Positions 54,186 to 63,864 of a stretch of DNA of 64,000 nucleotides are shown piece after piece. The notes under the pieces were generated by a model. That model was not told the DNA's origin and made no database searches. It worked only from the letters and a program-made list of their open reading frames with translations. A program made the position numbers and the translations under genes. Source of the DNA: Streptomyces flaveus (GTDB lineage Bacteria > Actinomycetota > Actinomycetes > Streptomycetales > Streptomycetaceae); assembly GCF_014647675.1 (NCBI RefSeq), contig NZ_BMPQ01000017.1, positions 62,001 through 126,000 on the forward strand. The letters are read 5' to 3'. The first letter of the stretch is position 1, and each line of letters begins with the position of its first letter.

Positions 54186-55700
54186 TCACCGTGCGGCGGC
54201 CTGTCCGGCCCACTCGGCCCGTTCCGCGCGCCCGGCCGACCCGCCGTACCCGGCATGCCCGCCATGCTCAATGCCGCGTTCCCGCAGGGCAGTTGGTGCC
54301 GCCGCGACCGAGGCGACCGCGTCCGACAAGCGGTCGAGCACCGCGTTCGCCTGCTCGTCGGTGATGGTCAGGGGCGGGAGCAGCCGTACCACGCTGGAGT
54401 GTCGTCCGCCGAGTTCCACGATCAGCCCGCGGCGCAGGCACTCCCGCTGGACGGCGACCGCCAGATCGGGGGCGGCGGGACGCGGCCCGCCGACGGCGCT
54501 CCCGGCCTGGGCGTCGACCTCGGCGACGGGCTCGGGTGGTTGCTCCGGGTCCACGAGTTCGACGCCGATCATCAGTCCTCGTCCGCTTACGTCACCAATG
54601 CAGGGGAAGTCGGCTGCCAGGCCGCGCAGTTGGGCCAGCATGCGTGCGCCGAGGAGGGCGGCGCGCTCGGCGAGACGGTTCTCACGGACGTACGCGAGGG
54701 TCGCCGCGCCGGCGGCCATGGCGAGCTGATTGCCGCGGAACGTACCGGCGTGGGCGCCGGGTTCCCATACGTCGAGGTCATCGCGATAGACCACGACGGC
54801 CAGCGGCAGGCTGCCGCCAATGGCCTTGGAGAGGACCATCACGTCGGGTGTGATGCCACTGTGTTCCACCGCCCAGAAGGCGCCGGTCCTGCCGACGCCC
54901 GTCTGGATCTCGTCGGCGATCAGGGGGATGGAGCGGGCGGACGTGATGTCCCGCATCCGCCGCATCCAGTCGTCGCGCGCCGGAATCACGCCGCCCTCGC
55001 CCTGCACCGGCTCCAAGATCATCCCGGCGGGTCCGGGCACCCCGGACTTGGGGTCGTCGAGGAGGGACTCCGTCCAGCGCGCGGCGAGTTCGGCTCCTCG
55101 CTCGCCGCCGACGCCGAACGGGCAGCGGTAGTCCTGCGGATAGGGCAGGCGCGCGACCCGTACATCCGACGCGCCCCCGGACGCTTCGAGCGCCCCCGCG
55201 GTCATCCCGTGGTAGGCGCCGGAGAAGGCGACCACCCCGGTACGCCCGGTCGCGGCGCGCACCAGCTTGAGGGCGGCCTCGACCGCGTCTGTGCCGGCGG
55301 GCCCGCAGAACTGCACGCGCGCGTGGTCGGCGAAACCGGGCGGCAACGTACGGAACAGCTCGGTGGTGAACGTGTCCTTGACGGGTGTGGCCAGATCGAG
55401 GACGTGCAGCGGCGCCCCCGAGTCGAGGACCTTTCTGATCGCTTCCAGCACGACGGGATGGTTGTGCCCGAGGGCCAAGGTCCCCGCGCCCGAAAGGCAG
55501 TCCAGGTAGCGCGATCCGTCGGCTCCCTCGATCGTCAGCCCACGCGCCCGGACGGGCACGATCGGCAGGGCGCGCGCATAGGTGCGCGCCGCGGACTCGC
55601 GCGCCGACTGCCGTCGCAGAATCCCCTCGTGCGCCAAGGGCGCGAGCTCGGCCTCGCGCATCGCGGGCGCCACGCCGGGCTCAGACTCGGTCACGGCCAC
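54186..55700 (-). CDS. Diaminobutyrate--2-oxoglutarate aminotransferase-like (class III)
   Basis: 504 residues, PLP-dependent class III. LADEIQTGVGRTGAFW holds the cofactor Asp. MVLSKAIGGSLPLAV holds the Schiff-base Lys, and YLDCLSGAGTLALGHNHP the substrate channel. It most resembles the aminotransferases of rhizobactin/acinetobactin-type siderophore loci that make L-2,4-diaminobutyrate. The C-terminal 50 residues are Gly/Ala/Arg-rich. GTG 55698-55700 after GGGAGGA. First gene of the operon. The matching decarboxylase is not in the window. Confidence 0.85.
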   Translation of the reverse strand: MAVTESEPGVAPAMREAELAPLAHEGILRRQSARESAARTYARALPIVPVRARGLTIEGADGSRYLDCLSGAGTLALGHNHPVVLEAIRKVLDSGAPLHVLDLATPVKDTFTTELFRTLPPGFADHARVQFCGPAGTDAVEAALKLVRAATGRTGVVAFSGAYHGMTAGALEASGGASDVRVARLPYPQDYRCPFGVGGERGAELAARWTESLLDDPKSGVPGPAGMILEPVQGEGGVIPARDDWMRRMRDITSARSIPLIADEIQTGVGRTGAFWAVEHSGITPDVMVLSKAIGGSLPLAVVVYRDDLDVWEPGAHAGTFRGNQLAMAAGAATLAYVRENRLAERAALLGARMLAQLRGLAADFPCIGDVSGRGLMIGVELVDPEQPPEPVAEVDAQAGSAVGGPRPAAPDLAVAVQRECLRRGLIVELGGRHSSVVRLLPPLTITDEQANAVLDRLSDAVASVAAAPTALRERGIEHGGHAGYGGSAGRAERAEWAGQAAAR

Positions 55701-55996
55701 GTTGTCGGTCCTCCCGCTGTCCAGAGGCGAGTTGCTCGGCCACCCGAGCGGGCGGCAGGGGATGCACGCAGACGGAACGCCACCCGTACGTACCAACGAC
55801 ATGGACCCCGAGGGGCAACGGCGGGACGAAGATCCTTGCCGCGGCGGGACTGCCGAGTGCCAGTGCTTCCGAGGAGAGCGGCAAGGAGCAGGCAGCGAGA
55901 GCGGTGACGGGTGTGTAGTGACCGGTGAGCCGGGACCGGATGCGCGACCCTGGCCTGGGAGTGCACGTCCGACTCAATGAGTTCAGGTCAGGCCGC

Positions 55997-57679
55997 TCAC
56001 CGTGGTCCTTCCGGGGACGTCAGCCGCAGCACGGTGCCCTCCCCGTCGGCCGAGAGGAGCAGTGTGCCGTCCGGGGCGACGGCGAGTCCGGCGAAGCGGC
56101 GGGCCAGGCCGGGCATGCCGCCCGCGAACAGGGCGGGTTCGGCGCGGGGCACTACGCCCGGCGGTGGACCGACCGGCAGCTCCTCGGCGTCGATCCGGGA
56201 CTCCCCCGTCGTCAGCGAGATCGCCCGCAGCCTGCGCTGCCCGGTCTCCACCGTGAACAGCTCGTCGCCCAGGACCACCAGCCCCTGCGGTGCGCCGAGC
56301 CCCTCCGCGACGACCGTCGGTTTCCCGTCCTCCTCGATCCTCAGTACGGCACCCCGCCGCTCGTCGCTGACATAGCAGCGCCCTTCCGCGTCGAAGGCCA
56401 CGTCCACGGGCTGCTCGAAGCCCTCGGCGAGCACGGTGACGGCATCGCTCGCGTCCACGGCCACGACCCGTCCGGCGCCCGTCTCCGCGACGACGAGCGA
56501 ACCGTCCGGCCCGACCGTGATGCCCAGGGGCCGGTTCAGTCCGGTGGCCCGTGTCCGGGTGGTCTTCTGCGCCGGGTCGTACGTCTGCACCTGCCCGAAC
56601 TGCGAGGTGAGGTGCAGGAGTTCACCGTCGGTGGTGATGCCGTGGGAGAAGTGCAGCAGGGCCTCGGTGGTCACGCCACCGGGCTCGCCCCCGGCGGAGC
56701 CCGTGCGGTGCGGTTCGCCCTCGTGGGACAGTGCCGGGCTCGCCACCCGGTAGTGGTCGGCGGCGTACACCGTGCCGCCCAGGTCGATCGTGACTCCGTA
56801 CGGCCCGTCGAAACCGCGCGGCACGAGCTCACGCGTCCGCCCGTCGGGCTGCATCTCGGTGACCCCGCCGCTGGCGTAGCTGGAGACGAACATGCGGTTC
56901 TCGGCGTCGAACGCCGCGTTGTCCAGGCCGACCACCCCACTGGTGACCAGCGCCCGCGACCCGCTGCCGTGCAGGTCGATGCGGGTGACGATGCCCTCGG
57001 GGCCCCGGGACAGGACGTGCAGGACCCCACCTTGGTCGAACCGCACGGCGACCGGCTGGTGGACGTCGTCCGCGACCACCTCGGGCGCGCCCCCGTCCGG
57101 CGGGATCCGCCAGACCTGGCCGTTGAGCAGGGGGTTCGGGCCGCTCATCATGTGCGGGTAGTAGAGGTGGCCGTCCGGGCCGAGCTGCATCGCGTTGCCG
57201 AGGGCCAGTCCTTCGGTGAGGACCACGGGGTCGCGGCCGTCCGGGAAGAGCTCCATCAGACGGCCGTCGGGCTTCATCTCGTTCACGAACAGCCGGTCGC
57301 CGACGCAGGTGATGCCGTTCGGGTTCGTCACGTCGTCGGAGACGAGCGTGTACTCGCCCCGCGGGCTGCGGCGCCACACCCGCCCCGGAACCAGGTCGGC
57401 GATGTACATCGAGCCGTCCGCTCCGAAGGCGAGGTCGTCCGGCGACTGGACGGGGCTGTCCATCGGCACGATCACGTCGACGTCCCCGGTGGCGGGGTCG
57501 ACGGCGCTGATCTGGCCGGCCAGAAACTGGGCGACGTACAGCCGCCCGTCGGGCCCGAACGCGACACCGTTGGAACCCCACAGCCGGTTGGGCGGGTTGA
57601 GCCGCTCGGCCTGCCAACGAGCGCTGGTGACCTGCCGGTTGCCGGTGTCGTCGAACCGGCTGGAAGACACGTTGTTCAT
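55997..57679 (-). CDS. SMP-30/gluconolactonase-like beta-propeller protein
   Basis: 560 residues with about ten repeats of the form GxxFGPDGxLYVA (for example NGVAFGPDGRLYVAQFLAGQ, DDLAFGADGSMYIADLVPG). They are spread over two halves, so it looks like a double propeller, about twice the length of a typical SMP-30 lactonase. No signal peptide, hence cytosolic. The ATG at 57677-57679 overlaps the stop of the monooxygenase gene (ATGA). Coupling to a Baeyer-Villiger-type enzyme suggests lactone hydrolysis, which is inference; the metal-site residues cannot be assigned with confidence. Confidence 0.8.
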   Translation of the reverse strand: MNNVSSSRFDDTGNRQVTSARWQAERLNPPNRLWGSNGVAFGPDGRLYVAQFLAGQISAVDPATGDVDVIVPMDSPVQSPDDLAFGADGSMYIADLVPGRVWRRSPRGEYTLVSDDVTNPNGITCVGDRLFVNEMKPDGRLMELFPDGRDPVVLTEGLALGNAMQLGPDGHLYYPHMMSGPNPLLNGQVWRIPPDGGAPEVVADDVHQPVAVRFDQGGVLHVLSRGPEGIVTRIDLHGSGSRALVTSGVVGLDNAAFDAENRMFVSSYASGGVTEMQPDGRTRELVPRGFDGPYGVTIDLGGTVYAADHYRVASPALSHEGEPHRTGSAGGEPGGVTTEALLHFSHGITTDGELLHLTSQFGQVQTYDPAQKTTRTRATGLNRPLGITVGPDGSLVVAETGAGRVVAVDASDAVTVLAEGFEQPVDVAFDAEGRCYVSDERRGAVLRIEEDGKPTVVAEGLGAPQGLVVLGDELFTVETGQRRLRAISLTTGESRIDAEELPVGPPPGVVPRAEPALFAGGMPGLARRFAGLAVAPDGTLLLSADGEGTVLRLTSPEGPR

Positions 57680-59508
57680 GCCGGCTGCTCCGTCTCCCCG
57701 AGGACCTCGTCCATGCCGCCGTCCTCGCGCCAGCGGCGGAGCAGCTCGTGGAAGGCGATCGGCCCGTCGCCGTACGACTCGCTGCGCTGCCGCGGCTTGC
57801 CTTCGTTGTTGTAGTAGCCGGGGGTGCACTCGGCCTGGAACTTGTGCAGGTCGGCGGCCTTCTCGCGGATCGTGGCCGCCCAGGCGTCCTGGACCTCGGC
57901 GGTCGGCTCGACGTACTGGGCCTGCCGCTTGCGCGCCTCGGTGACGATCTCGGCGACGTGGGTCGCCTGCTCGTCGAGGATGTGCACGTAGTTCACGGCG
58001 GAGGCGTTCTGCAGCGGGCCGAGTGAGAAGAGGTTGGGGAAGCCGCCCATGGTGAACCCGTGCAGCGTCTTCACGCCGCCGGTCCTCCAGGATTCCAGCA
58101 GGTTGGTGCCGCCCCGGCCGTACACCGGCAGCTGTCCGGACAGGATCCCCGACACCCCGACCTGGAAGCCGGTCGCGAAGACGACGCAGTCGACCTCGTA
58201 CTCGGTGTCGCCGACCACGACGGCGTCCTCGGTGATCCGTTCCACTCCGTGGGTGTCGGCCGTGTCCACCAGCGTCACATCGGGCCGGTTGAACGTGTCG
58301 AGGTAGGTGTCGCTGAACGTGGGCCGCTTGCACATGTAGCGGTACCACGGCTTGAGTTTCTCCGCCGTCTCCGGATCCTCGACGATGGAGTCCACCCGGG
58401 CGCGCAGCTCGTTCATCTTCATGAAGTCGGCGATCTCGTAGGCGCGTTCCCGCTCCTCGGCCGGCACGTCCGCGTACGCGTTGGTCGGGACGAGCTTCTC
58501 CTGCAACCGGGCGCTGCTGGTCCAGGCGTCGTTCACCAGGTCCTCGTCCACCCGGATGCCGGTAACGATCTTCAGGAAGTTCTCCATCCGCCGCTTCTGC
58601 CAGCCCGGCTCCAGCGACTTGGCCCACTCCGGGTCCGTGGGGCGCTGGCCGCGCACGTCCACCGTGGAGGGCGTGCGCTGGAACACGTACAGGTGTCCGG
58701 CGTCACGGCCCAGGTGCGGGACGACCTGGATCGCGGTCGCCCCGGTGCCGATGACGGCGACATGCTTGCCGGCCAGCTTGTCCAGGCCGCCGTTCGCGTC
58801 GCCGCCCGTGTAGTCGTAGTCCCAGCGGCTGGTGTGGAAGACGTGTCCCTTGTATGTCTCGATGCCGGTGACGGCGGGGAGTTTGGGCGTGCTGAGCGTT
58901 CCGCTGGAGATCACCACATAGCGGGCCCGCATCCGGTCCCCGCGGTCCGTGCTGACGGTCCACTCCAAGTCGGTGTCGTCCCAGCGCAGTTCGTTCACCT
59001 GGGTCTGGAAGCAGGCGTCGTCGTAGAGGTCGAAGTGCCGCCCGATCGCCATCGCGTGCTGCCGGATCTCCTCTCCCGGCGCGTACTTCCACTTCGGGAC
59101 GTAGCCGAGTTCTTCCAGCAGCGGCATATAGATGTACGACTCGATGTCGCAGTGGATGCCCGGATACCGGTTCCAGTACCAGGTTCCGCCGAAGTCGCCG
59201 GCCTGCTCGATCACCCGGATCGACTCCACGCCCGCCTGCCGCAGCCGCGCCCCGGCGAGCAGCCCGCCGAACCCGCCGCCGATCACCACCGCCTCGACCC
59301 GGTCGTGCAACGGCTCCCGGGCGACGAACTCGGTGTACGGGTCATCGGCGTACGAGCCCAGGCCGGTGAGGCGCCGGTACTGCTGGTTCCCGTCGGGACG
59401 GATCCTGCGGTCGCGCTCGGCGCGGTACTTCGCACGCAGGGCGTCGGGGTCGAAGCCCAGCTCTTCGGGGGTCGAGGGGTGTCCGACGGACTGTGGGGAG
59501 GTGGACAT
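57676..59508 (-). CDS. Baeyer-Villiger-type flavin monooxygenase
   Basis: 610 residues. FAD motif VIGGGFGGLLAG (about 70-85), the type I BVMO fingerprint YKGHVFHTSRWDYDY (about 220), and NADP motif VIGTGATAIQV (about 255) are all present. Length and the IRVIEQAGDFGGTWYWNRYP and RYPGIHCDIESYIYMP blocks match cyclic-ketone monooxygenases. It should insert oxygen next to a ketone to give an ester or lactone. ATG 59506-59508. The same frame stays open upstream to 60024, see separate entry. Confidence 0.92.
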   Translation of the reverse strand: MSTSPQSVGHPSTPEELGFDPDALRAKYRAERDRRIRPDGNQQYRRLTGLGSYADDPYTEFVAREPLHDRVEAVVIGGGFGGLLAGARLRQAGVESIRVIEQAGDFGGTWYWNRYPGIHCDIESYIYMPLLEELGYVPKWKYAPGEEIRQHAMAIGRHFDLYDDACFQTQVNELRWDDTDLEWTVSTDRGDRMRARYVVISSGTLSTPKLPAVTGIETYKGHVFHTSRWDYDYTGGDANGGLDKLAGKHVAVIGTGATAIQVVPHLGRDAGHLYVFQRTPSTVDVRGQRPTDPEWAKSLEPGWQKRRMENFLKIVTGIRVDEDLVNDAWTSSARLQEKLVPTNAYADVPAEERERAYEIADFMKMNELRARVDSIVEDPETAEKLKPWYRYMCKRPTFSDTYLDTFNRPDVTLVDTADTHGVERITEDAVVVGDTEYEVDCVVFATGFQVGVSGILSGQLPVYGRGGTNLLESWRTGGVKTLHGFTMGGFPNLFSLGPLQNASAVNYVHILDEQATHVAEIVTEARKRQAQYVEPTAEVQDAWAATIREKAADLHKFQAECTPGYYNNEGKPRQRSESYGDGPIAFHELLRRWREDGGMDEVLGETEQPA

Positions 59509-59961
59509 GCGTGTGCCCTTTCTGCTGTCCAAGGTGATGGACAGGTGATGCGCTCGTGTGGGGGGACTGCTGATCGGAGCGGAACGCCAGGGCGAGCCGC
59601 GGCACATATGCAAGCAGGGCTGGCTGACAGCCTTCGGTCGCTTTCCGGACAGAAACCTGACATGGCGGAGATCACAGCCCGCTGAGACACGAGCGGACTC
59701 GATACGTGTCAGACCCAGCGAACTGTCGACGACGAAGCACTCGGGCAGCCGAGCCAGTAACCGAAGCCCCGCCGGGTGTGGATCAGGGCGGGTTTCTCCT
59801 GGTCCGCCTTGCCTCGCCGCCGCGACCTGACAGCCCGCCGACTTCAGCGCGCTGGCGAGGGCTTCGGACACGTCGGAACCCTCGGCGCCGGCGATCAGGG
59901 CGTGCCGACCTCCGCGGGACGTGGGCGAGGGTTTCTCACGGATGCCAGGCGGTGCGGTCAT
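59509..59961 (-). other. Open frame upstream of the monooxygenase, possible gene relic
   Basis: From ATG 59961 the frame reads MTAPPGIREKPSPTS, then HALIAGAEGSDVSEALASAL, and runs in phase into the monooxygenase. The opening loosely recalls the first strand and helix of a short-chain dehydrogenase, but no GxxxGxG and no later motifs follow. It is either an untranslated leader, a short-chain dehydrogenase relic, or chance in high-GC DNA. Confidence 0.3.
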
Positions 59962-59978
59962 GGATCTACCGTACGAGC

Positions 59979-60025
59979 GCTTGCCTAAGTCAAGCAATAG
60001 CCTCTCGAAAATTGCTTGACGCAAG
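59979..60025. promoter_or_regulatory. Nested inverted repeats in the divergent promoter region
   Basis: GTCAAGCAAT (59989-59998) is an exact inverted copy of ATTGCTTGAC (60011-60020), 12 bp apart. Each arm is also part of a local palindrome: GCTTG-7-CAAGC (59979-59995) and CTTG-acg-CAAG (60015-60025). It lies between the monooxygenase side and the LuxR-family regulator. Confidence 0.7.
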
Positions 60026-60175
60026 TAAAGCGCGCCGGCAGTCGCGCTCGCTACTGGTCGGGGTGGGTCGACTGGCCTTAGGTGTAAGGGAGTTGGTCGA
60101 TGCGAAGGTGCGTTGCCGACCGTGTTGCCTGCTCAGGGCTTGCCGTCGATCGACAGGTTTCCTTAGCGTTGGCGT

Positions 60176-62479
60176 GTGAGCAGCACCAAACAGGGCCCGG
60201 GAAACCTGCCGGCGGCCTTCACGACGTTCGTGGGCAGACGGCAGGACATCGCCGAGATCCGCCGCCGCCTCGGCGCGGCGAGGCTGCTGACGCTGACCGG
60301 AGTGGGCGGGGTGGGCAAGACGCGGCTGGCGCTGGAGGTGGCCGCGGCCGTGCGGAAGGGCTTCGCGGACGGGGTGTGGCTGGTGGATCTCGCCCCGGTG
60401 CAGAACCCTGCGACGGTGCCGGGGGTCGCCGCCACCGCTCTCGGCGTGCCCGATCTGTCGGCCAGGCCCGTGATCGAGCAGCTCGCGGGGTTCCTGGCCA
60501 CGCGCCAGTGCCTGATCGTGCTGGACAACTGCGAGCATCTGGTCGACGCCTGTGCCGAGTTGGCCGACACGCTGCTGTCGGCTGCCCCCGGCCTGCGCAT
60601 CCTCACCACGAGCAGGCAGACCCTCGGCATCGTCGGGGAGCACGTCTTCACTGTCGCGCCGCTGTCCGTGCCGGACGAGGCGGTGGAGCTGCTGCGGGAC
60701 CGGGCCGCGGCCTGCCGACCGGAGTTCGAGGTCACCGACGCCAACCGGGCCGCCGTCACCCGGCTGTGCGCCCACCTGGACGGGCTGCCGCTGGCCATCG
60801 AGCTGGCCGCCTCCCGGCTGCGTACCCTCTCCGTCGACCAGGTGGCCAACCGGCTGGAGGACCGCTTCGCCCTGCTCACCGGCGGCAGCCGGACCGCCCG
60901 CCCCCGCCAGCGGACCCTGCGCGCACTCATCGACTGGAGCTACGAGCTGTGCGCGCCCGACGAGCGGCTGCTGTGGAACCGGCTGTCCGTCTTCGCCGGC
61001 GGCTTCGGCCTGGACGCCACCGAAGCCGTGTGCGCGGGGGACGGCATCACGCCCCGGGACGTGCTGGATCTGCTCGACCGGCTGGTCGCCCAGTCCGTCG
61101 TCCTCATCACCGAGCGGGAGGGCCAGCCGCGCTACTGGCTGCTGGAGACCATCCGCCAGTACGGCGGACAGCGGCTCACCGAGTCCGGCGAGGAGGAGCG
61201 GATACGAGCCCGGCACCGCGACTTCTATCGCCGGCTCGCCGAGCGGATCGCCGAGGGGTGGTACGGCACCGGCCAGGAGGAGGGCCTGGCCCGGCTGCGC
61301 GCCGAGCACGGCAATCTCCGTACGGCGCTGGAGCACAGCGATCCGCAGACGGCCCTGGCGCTGGTCGCCGCGCTGCGGTTCCACTGGTGCGCCGACGGGT
61401 TCCTCGGCGAAGGGCGGCGCTGGCTGGACCGGGCGCTTCAGACTGCCCCCGAGCCGACCCCCGCCCGGGCCAGAGCACTGTGGGTGGCCGCCTGGGCCGC
61501 CCTGCTCCAGGGCGACCATCCTTCCGCGGACCGGGCGCTGGCGGAGGCCGGGGAGCTGGGCGCCCGGCTGGAGGACCCGGTGGTGGGGGCGTACGTCCAG
61601 GGCTTCAGGGGCACGTCGGCGCTGTTCCGGGGGCATCTGGCGGAGGCCGTGTCCTCGTACGAGCGGGCGGTGGCCGCGCACGAGGCGGTGGGCGACGGTC
61701 CGGGAGCCCTGTTCTCTCTGTTCCAACTCGCCGTGGCACAGGCCCACATGGCCGACCCGCAGGCCGAGCGAACCGGGCGGCGCGCGGTGGCCGCCGCCGA
61801 GGCGCACGGCGAGCGGTGGTGCCGCTCCTACGCGCTGTGGGCGCTCGGCCACGACGCCTGGGTGCGCGGCGACCCGGAGTCGGGTGCGGCCCTGACGCGG
61901 GCCGGTCTCGACATCCAACGGGGCTTCAACGACTACGCCGGTACGGCGCTGATGATGGAGCTGCTGGCCTGGATCACCGCCTCCGGGGGCGACCACGAGC
62001 GGGCGGCGCGACTGCTGGGAGCTGTTCGGCCCCTGTGGCGGGACATCGGCACGACCATCGCGGCGTTCGGCCCGCACCTGGCGGACCGGCACGAGCAGTG
62101 CGAGCGGATGGTCGTAGCGGCCCTGGGCCCGGAGGCGTACGAGAAGGCCCTCGCCGAGGGCGGCCGGCACGACCGGCCCGCGCGAGCCATCGTCTACGCC
62201 CTCGACAGTCGGCCGGCCCCCGGTACCGGCACCGAGTCGCAGCCCGGGCCCGGTCCGCTGACCCGCCGGGAGCGCGAGGTGGCCGCGCTGGTGGCCCAGG
62301 GGATGAGCAACCGCCGTATCGCCGCCGCCCTGGTGCTGTCGCCGCGCACGGTCGACGGCCACGTGGAGCACATCCTGGCCAAGCTCGGCTTCGGCTCTCG
62401 TACGCAGATCGCGGCGTGGGTGGCGCAGAAGCAGCAGCGGGGGAATCCGGAGCAGGTGAATCAGGTACCCACCCCGTAG
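60176..62479 (+). CDS. LuxR-family regulator with NB-ARC-like ATPase
   Basis: 767 residues. N-terminal ATPase with Walker A LTGVGGVGKTRLALEV (about 42-57) and Walker B-like CLIVLDNCEHL. A winged-helix/TPR-like middle section (about 340-680) follows. The C-terminal LuxR HTH is LTRREREVAALVAQGMSNRR, TVDGHVEHILAKLGFGSRTQ. This architecture typifies large pathway activators in streptomycetes. GTG at 60176 without ribosome site. It is divergent from the monooxygenase-lactonase pair and upstream of the P450 redox genes, and so likely controls both. Confidence 0.9.
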   Translation: MSSTKQGPGNLPAAFTTFVGRRQDIAEIRRRLGAARLLTLTGVGGVGKTRLALEVAAAVRKGFADGVWLVDLAPVQNPATVPGVAATALGVPDLSARPVIEQLAGFLATRQCLIVLDNCEHLVDACAELADTLLSAAPGLRILTTSRQTLGIVGEHVFTVAPLSVPDEAVELLRDRAAACRPEFEVTDANRAAVTRLCAHLDGLPLAIELAASRLRTLSVDQVANRLEDRFALLTGGSRTARPRQRTLRALIDWSYELCAPDERLLWNRLSVFAGGFGLDATEAVCAGDGITPRDVLDLLDRLVAQSVVLITEREGQPRYWLLETIRQYGGQRLTESGEEERIRARHRDFYRRLAERIAEGWYGTGQEEGLARLRAEHGNLRTALEHSDPQTALALVAALRFHWCADGFLGEGRRWLDRALQTAPEPTPARARALWVAAWAALLQGDHPSADRALAEAGELGARLEDPVVGAYVQGFRGTSALFRGHLAEAVSSYERAVAAHEAVGDGPGALFSLFQLAVAQAHMADPQAERTGRRAVAAAEAHGERWCRSYALWALGHDAWVRGDPESGAALTRAGLDIQRGFNDYAGTALMMELLAWITASGGDHERAARLLGAVRPLWRDIGTTIAAFGPHLADRHEQCERMVVAALGPEAYEKALAEGGRHDRPARAIVYALDSRPAPGTGTESQPGPGPLTRREREVAALVAQGMSNRRIAAALVLSPRTVDGHVEHILAKLGFGSRTQIAAWVAQKQQRGNPEQVNQVPTP

Positions 62480-62512
62480 TTCCACCCGTATCCCCGGGCG
62501 TGCCCCGCGCCG

Positions 62513-62719
62513 ATGGTGGTCGGCATGGTGCACATCGAGGTGGACGGGAGCCGCTGTGACGGCTTCGGATTCTGCGAGCAGGCCGCGCCCGAGGTCTTCG
62601 GGCTCGACGACGACGGCGTGGTCACCGTCCTGGTGGCCGAGGTCCCCGACGAGCTGTCGGAGAAGGCCGAGGCGGCCACTCGGGCCTGTCCCGTGGCGGC
62701 GCTGAGGATCGGCCGATGA
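62513..62719 (+). CDS. [3Fe-4S]-type ferredoxin for a P450
   Basis: 68 residues from ATG 62513; ATG 62525 (MVHIEVDGSRC) is equally possible and closer to the family start. Cysteines: RCDGFGFCEQAAPEVF (C-x5-C) and the final ACPVAA. One Cys of the 4Fe pattern is absent, as is usual for P450-coupled [3Fe-4S] ferredoxins. Its TGA overlaps the ATG of the reductase gene. Confidence 0.88.
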   Translation: MVVGMVHIEVDGSRCDGFGFCEQAAPEVFGLDDDGVVTVLVAEVPDELSEKAEAATRACPVAALRIGR

Positions 62720-63819
62720 GGGCGGTGGTGGTCGGCGGCTCGCTCGCCGGAGTGACCGCCGTCGACGAACTGAGGGCGCGGGGCTGGGACGGGGCGATCA
62801 CCCTCATCGGCGAGGAGGCGCAGGCCGCGTACACCCGGCCGCCGCTGTCCAAGGGCGTGCTGAAGGGTACGGAGGACGCCGGCGATGTCCTGCTCCCGCA
62901 GCTCGGCGGTGACGTCGAGGTCCTGACCGGCACGCGCGCCACCGGCCTGGATCCGGACACCCGGCGGGTGCGGGTGGCGGACGGCGAGGAGATCCCGTAC
63001 GACAAGCTCGTCATCGCCACCGGGGCGCGGGCCCGCACCCTGGGAGAGCACGGGCTCGTTCTGCGCACGCTGGACGACGCCTTGCGCCTGCGCACCGAAC
63101 TCGCCAAGGCCGCAAGCCTGTTGGTGGTCGGCGGCGGCTTCCTGGGCATGGAGATCGCCTCTGCTGCCGCCGACCTCGGTCTGGACGTCACCGTCGTCGA
63201 CGTCCGGGAGCCCTTCCTGACCACGCTGGGGCCCTTCCTCGCCGGGCTGTTCGGCCGGGCCACGCGAGAGCGGGGCGTGCGTACGGTCGTGGCCCCGGAC
63301 GGCGTGGCTCCGCGGCCGTACGGTGCTCAACTCGCCGACGGCAGGCGGCTGGAGGCCGATCTCGTCGTGACCGCCGTGGGCTGCCGCCCCAACACCGAAT
63401 GGCTGGAGGGCTCCGGAGTGACCCTGCTCGGCGGGGTCGTCGTCGACGAGCACTGCCGGACCACCGTCCCGGATGTCGTCGCCGTCGGCGACGTCGCCGC
63501 CTTCCCCACCGGCGACGGCCGCTTCCGGCGCACCCCGCACTGGGACAGCGCGATCGGCCAGGCACGGGCGGGCGTCGCCGCCCTGCTGCACGGGGACGCG
63601 GCAGCGCCGTACACCCCGCAGCCGTACTTCTGGACCGAGGCGTTCGGCCTGGCCGTCAAGCTCGCCGGAACCCTGCCCGCCGCCGGAGAGCCGACCGTGC
63701 TCAAGGGCTCGGTGGCCGAGCTCTCCGCCCTGCTGCGCTGGGACCACCCGGCCCACCCGGTGGCCGCCGCCCTCAACCACCGCATTCCGGTGGGCCGTCT
63801 GCGCGCGCTCGCCGCGTGA
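62716..63819 (+). CDS. FAD-dependent ferredoxin reductase
   Basis: 367 residues. FAD site VVVGGSLAGVTAVDELRARG, TRPPLSKGVL, NAD(P) site LLVVGGGFLGMEIASAAADL, and second FAD site VPDVVAVGDVA. It passes electrons from NAD(P)H to the overlapping ferredoxin. It is shorter at the C-terminus than rhodocoxin/putidaredoxin-type reductases (about 400). It completes a three-component P450 system. Confidence 0.9.
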   Translation: MRAVVVGGSLAGVTAVDELRARGWDGAITLIGEEAQAAYTRPPLSKGVLKGTEDAGDVLLPQLGGDVEVLTGTRATGLDPDTRRVRVADGEEIPYDKLVIATGARARTLGEHGLVLRTLDDALRLRTELAKAASLLVVGGGFLGMEIASAAADLGLDVTVVDVREPFLTTLGPFLAGLFGRATRERGVRTVVAPDGVAPRPYGAQLADGRRLEADLVVTAVGCRPNTEWLEGSGVTLLGGVVVDEHCRTTVPDVVAVGDVAAFPTGDGRFRRTPHWDSAIGQARAGVAALLHGDAAAPYTPQPYFWTEAFGLAVKLAGTLPAAGEPTVLKGSVAELSALLRWDHPAHPVAAALNHRIPVGRLRALAA

Positions 63820-63864
63820 CACCTGCGTCCTTTCCCACGATTCCCACGATCAAAGGAGATCTCC

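Noticed and set aside
59509..59961. N-terminal 150-residue extension of the monooxygenase
   Set aside because: No such domain is known in this enzyme type and the sequence becomes low-quality toward MSTSP. It is kept only as a possible leader or relic.
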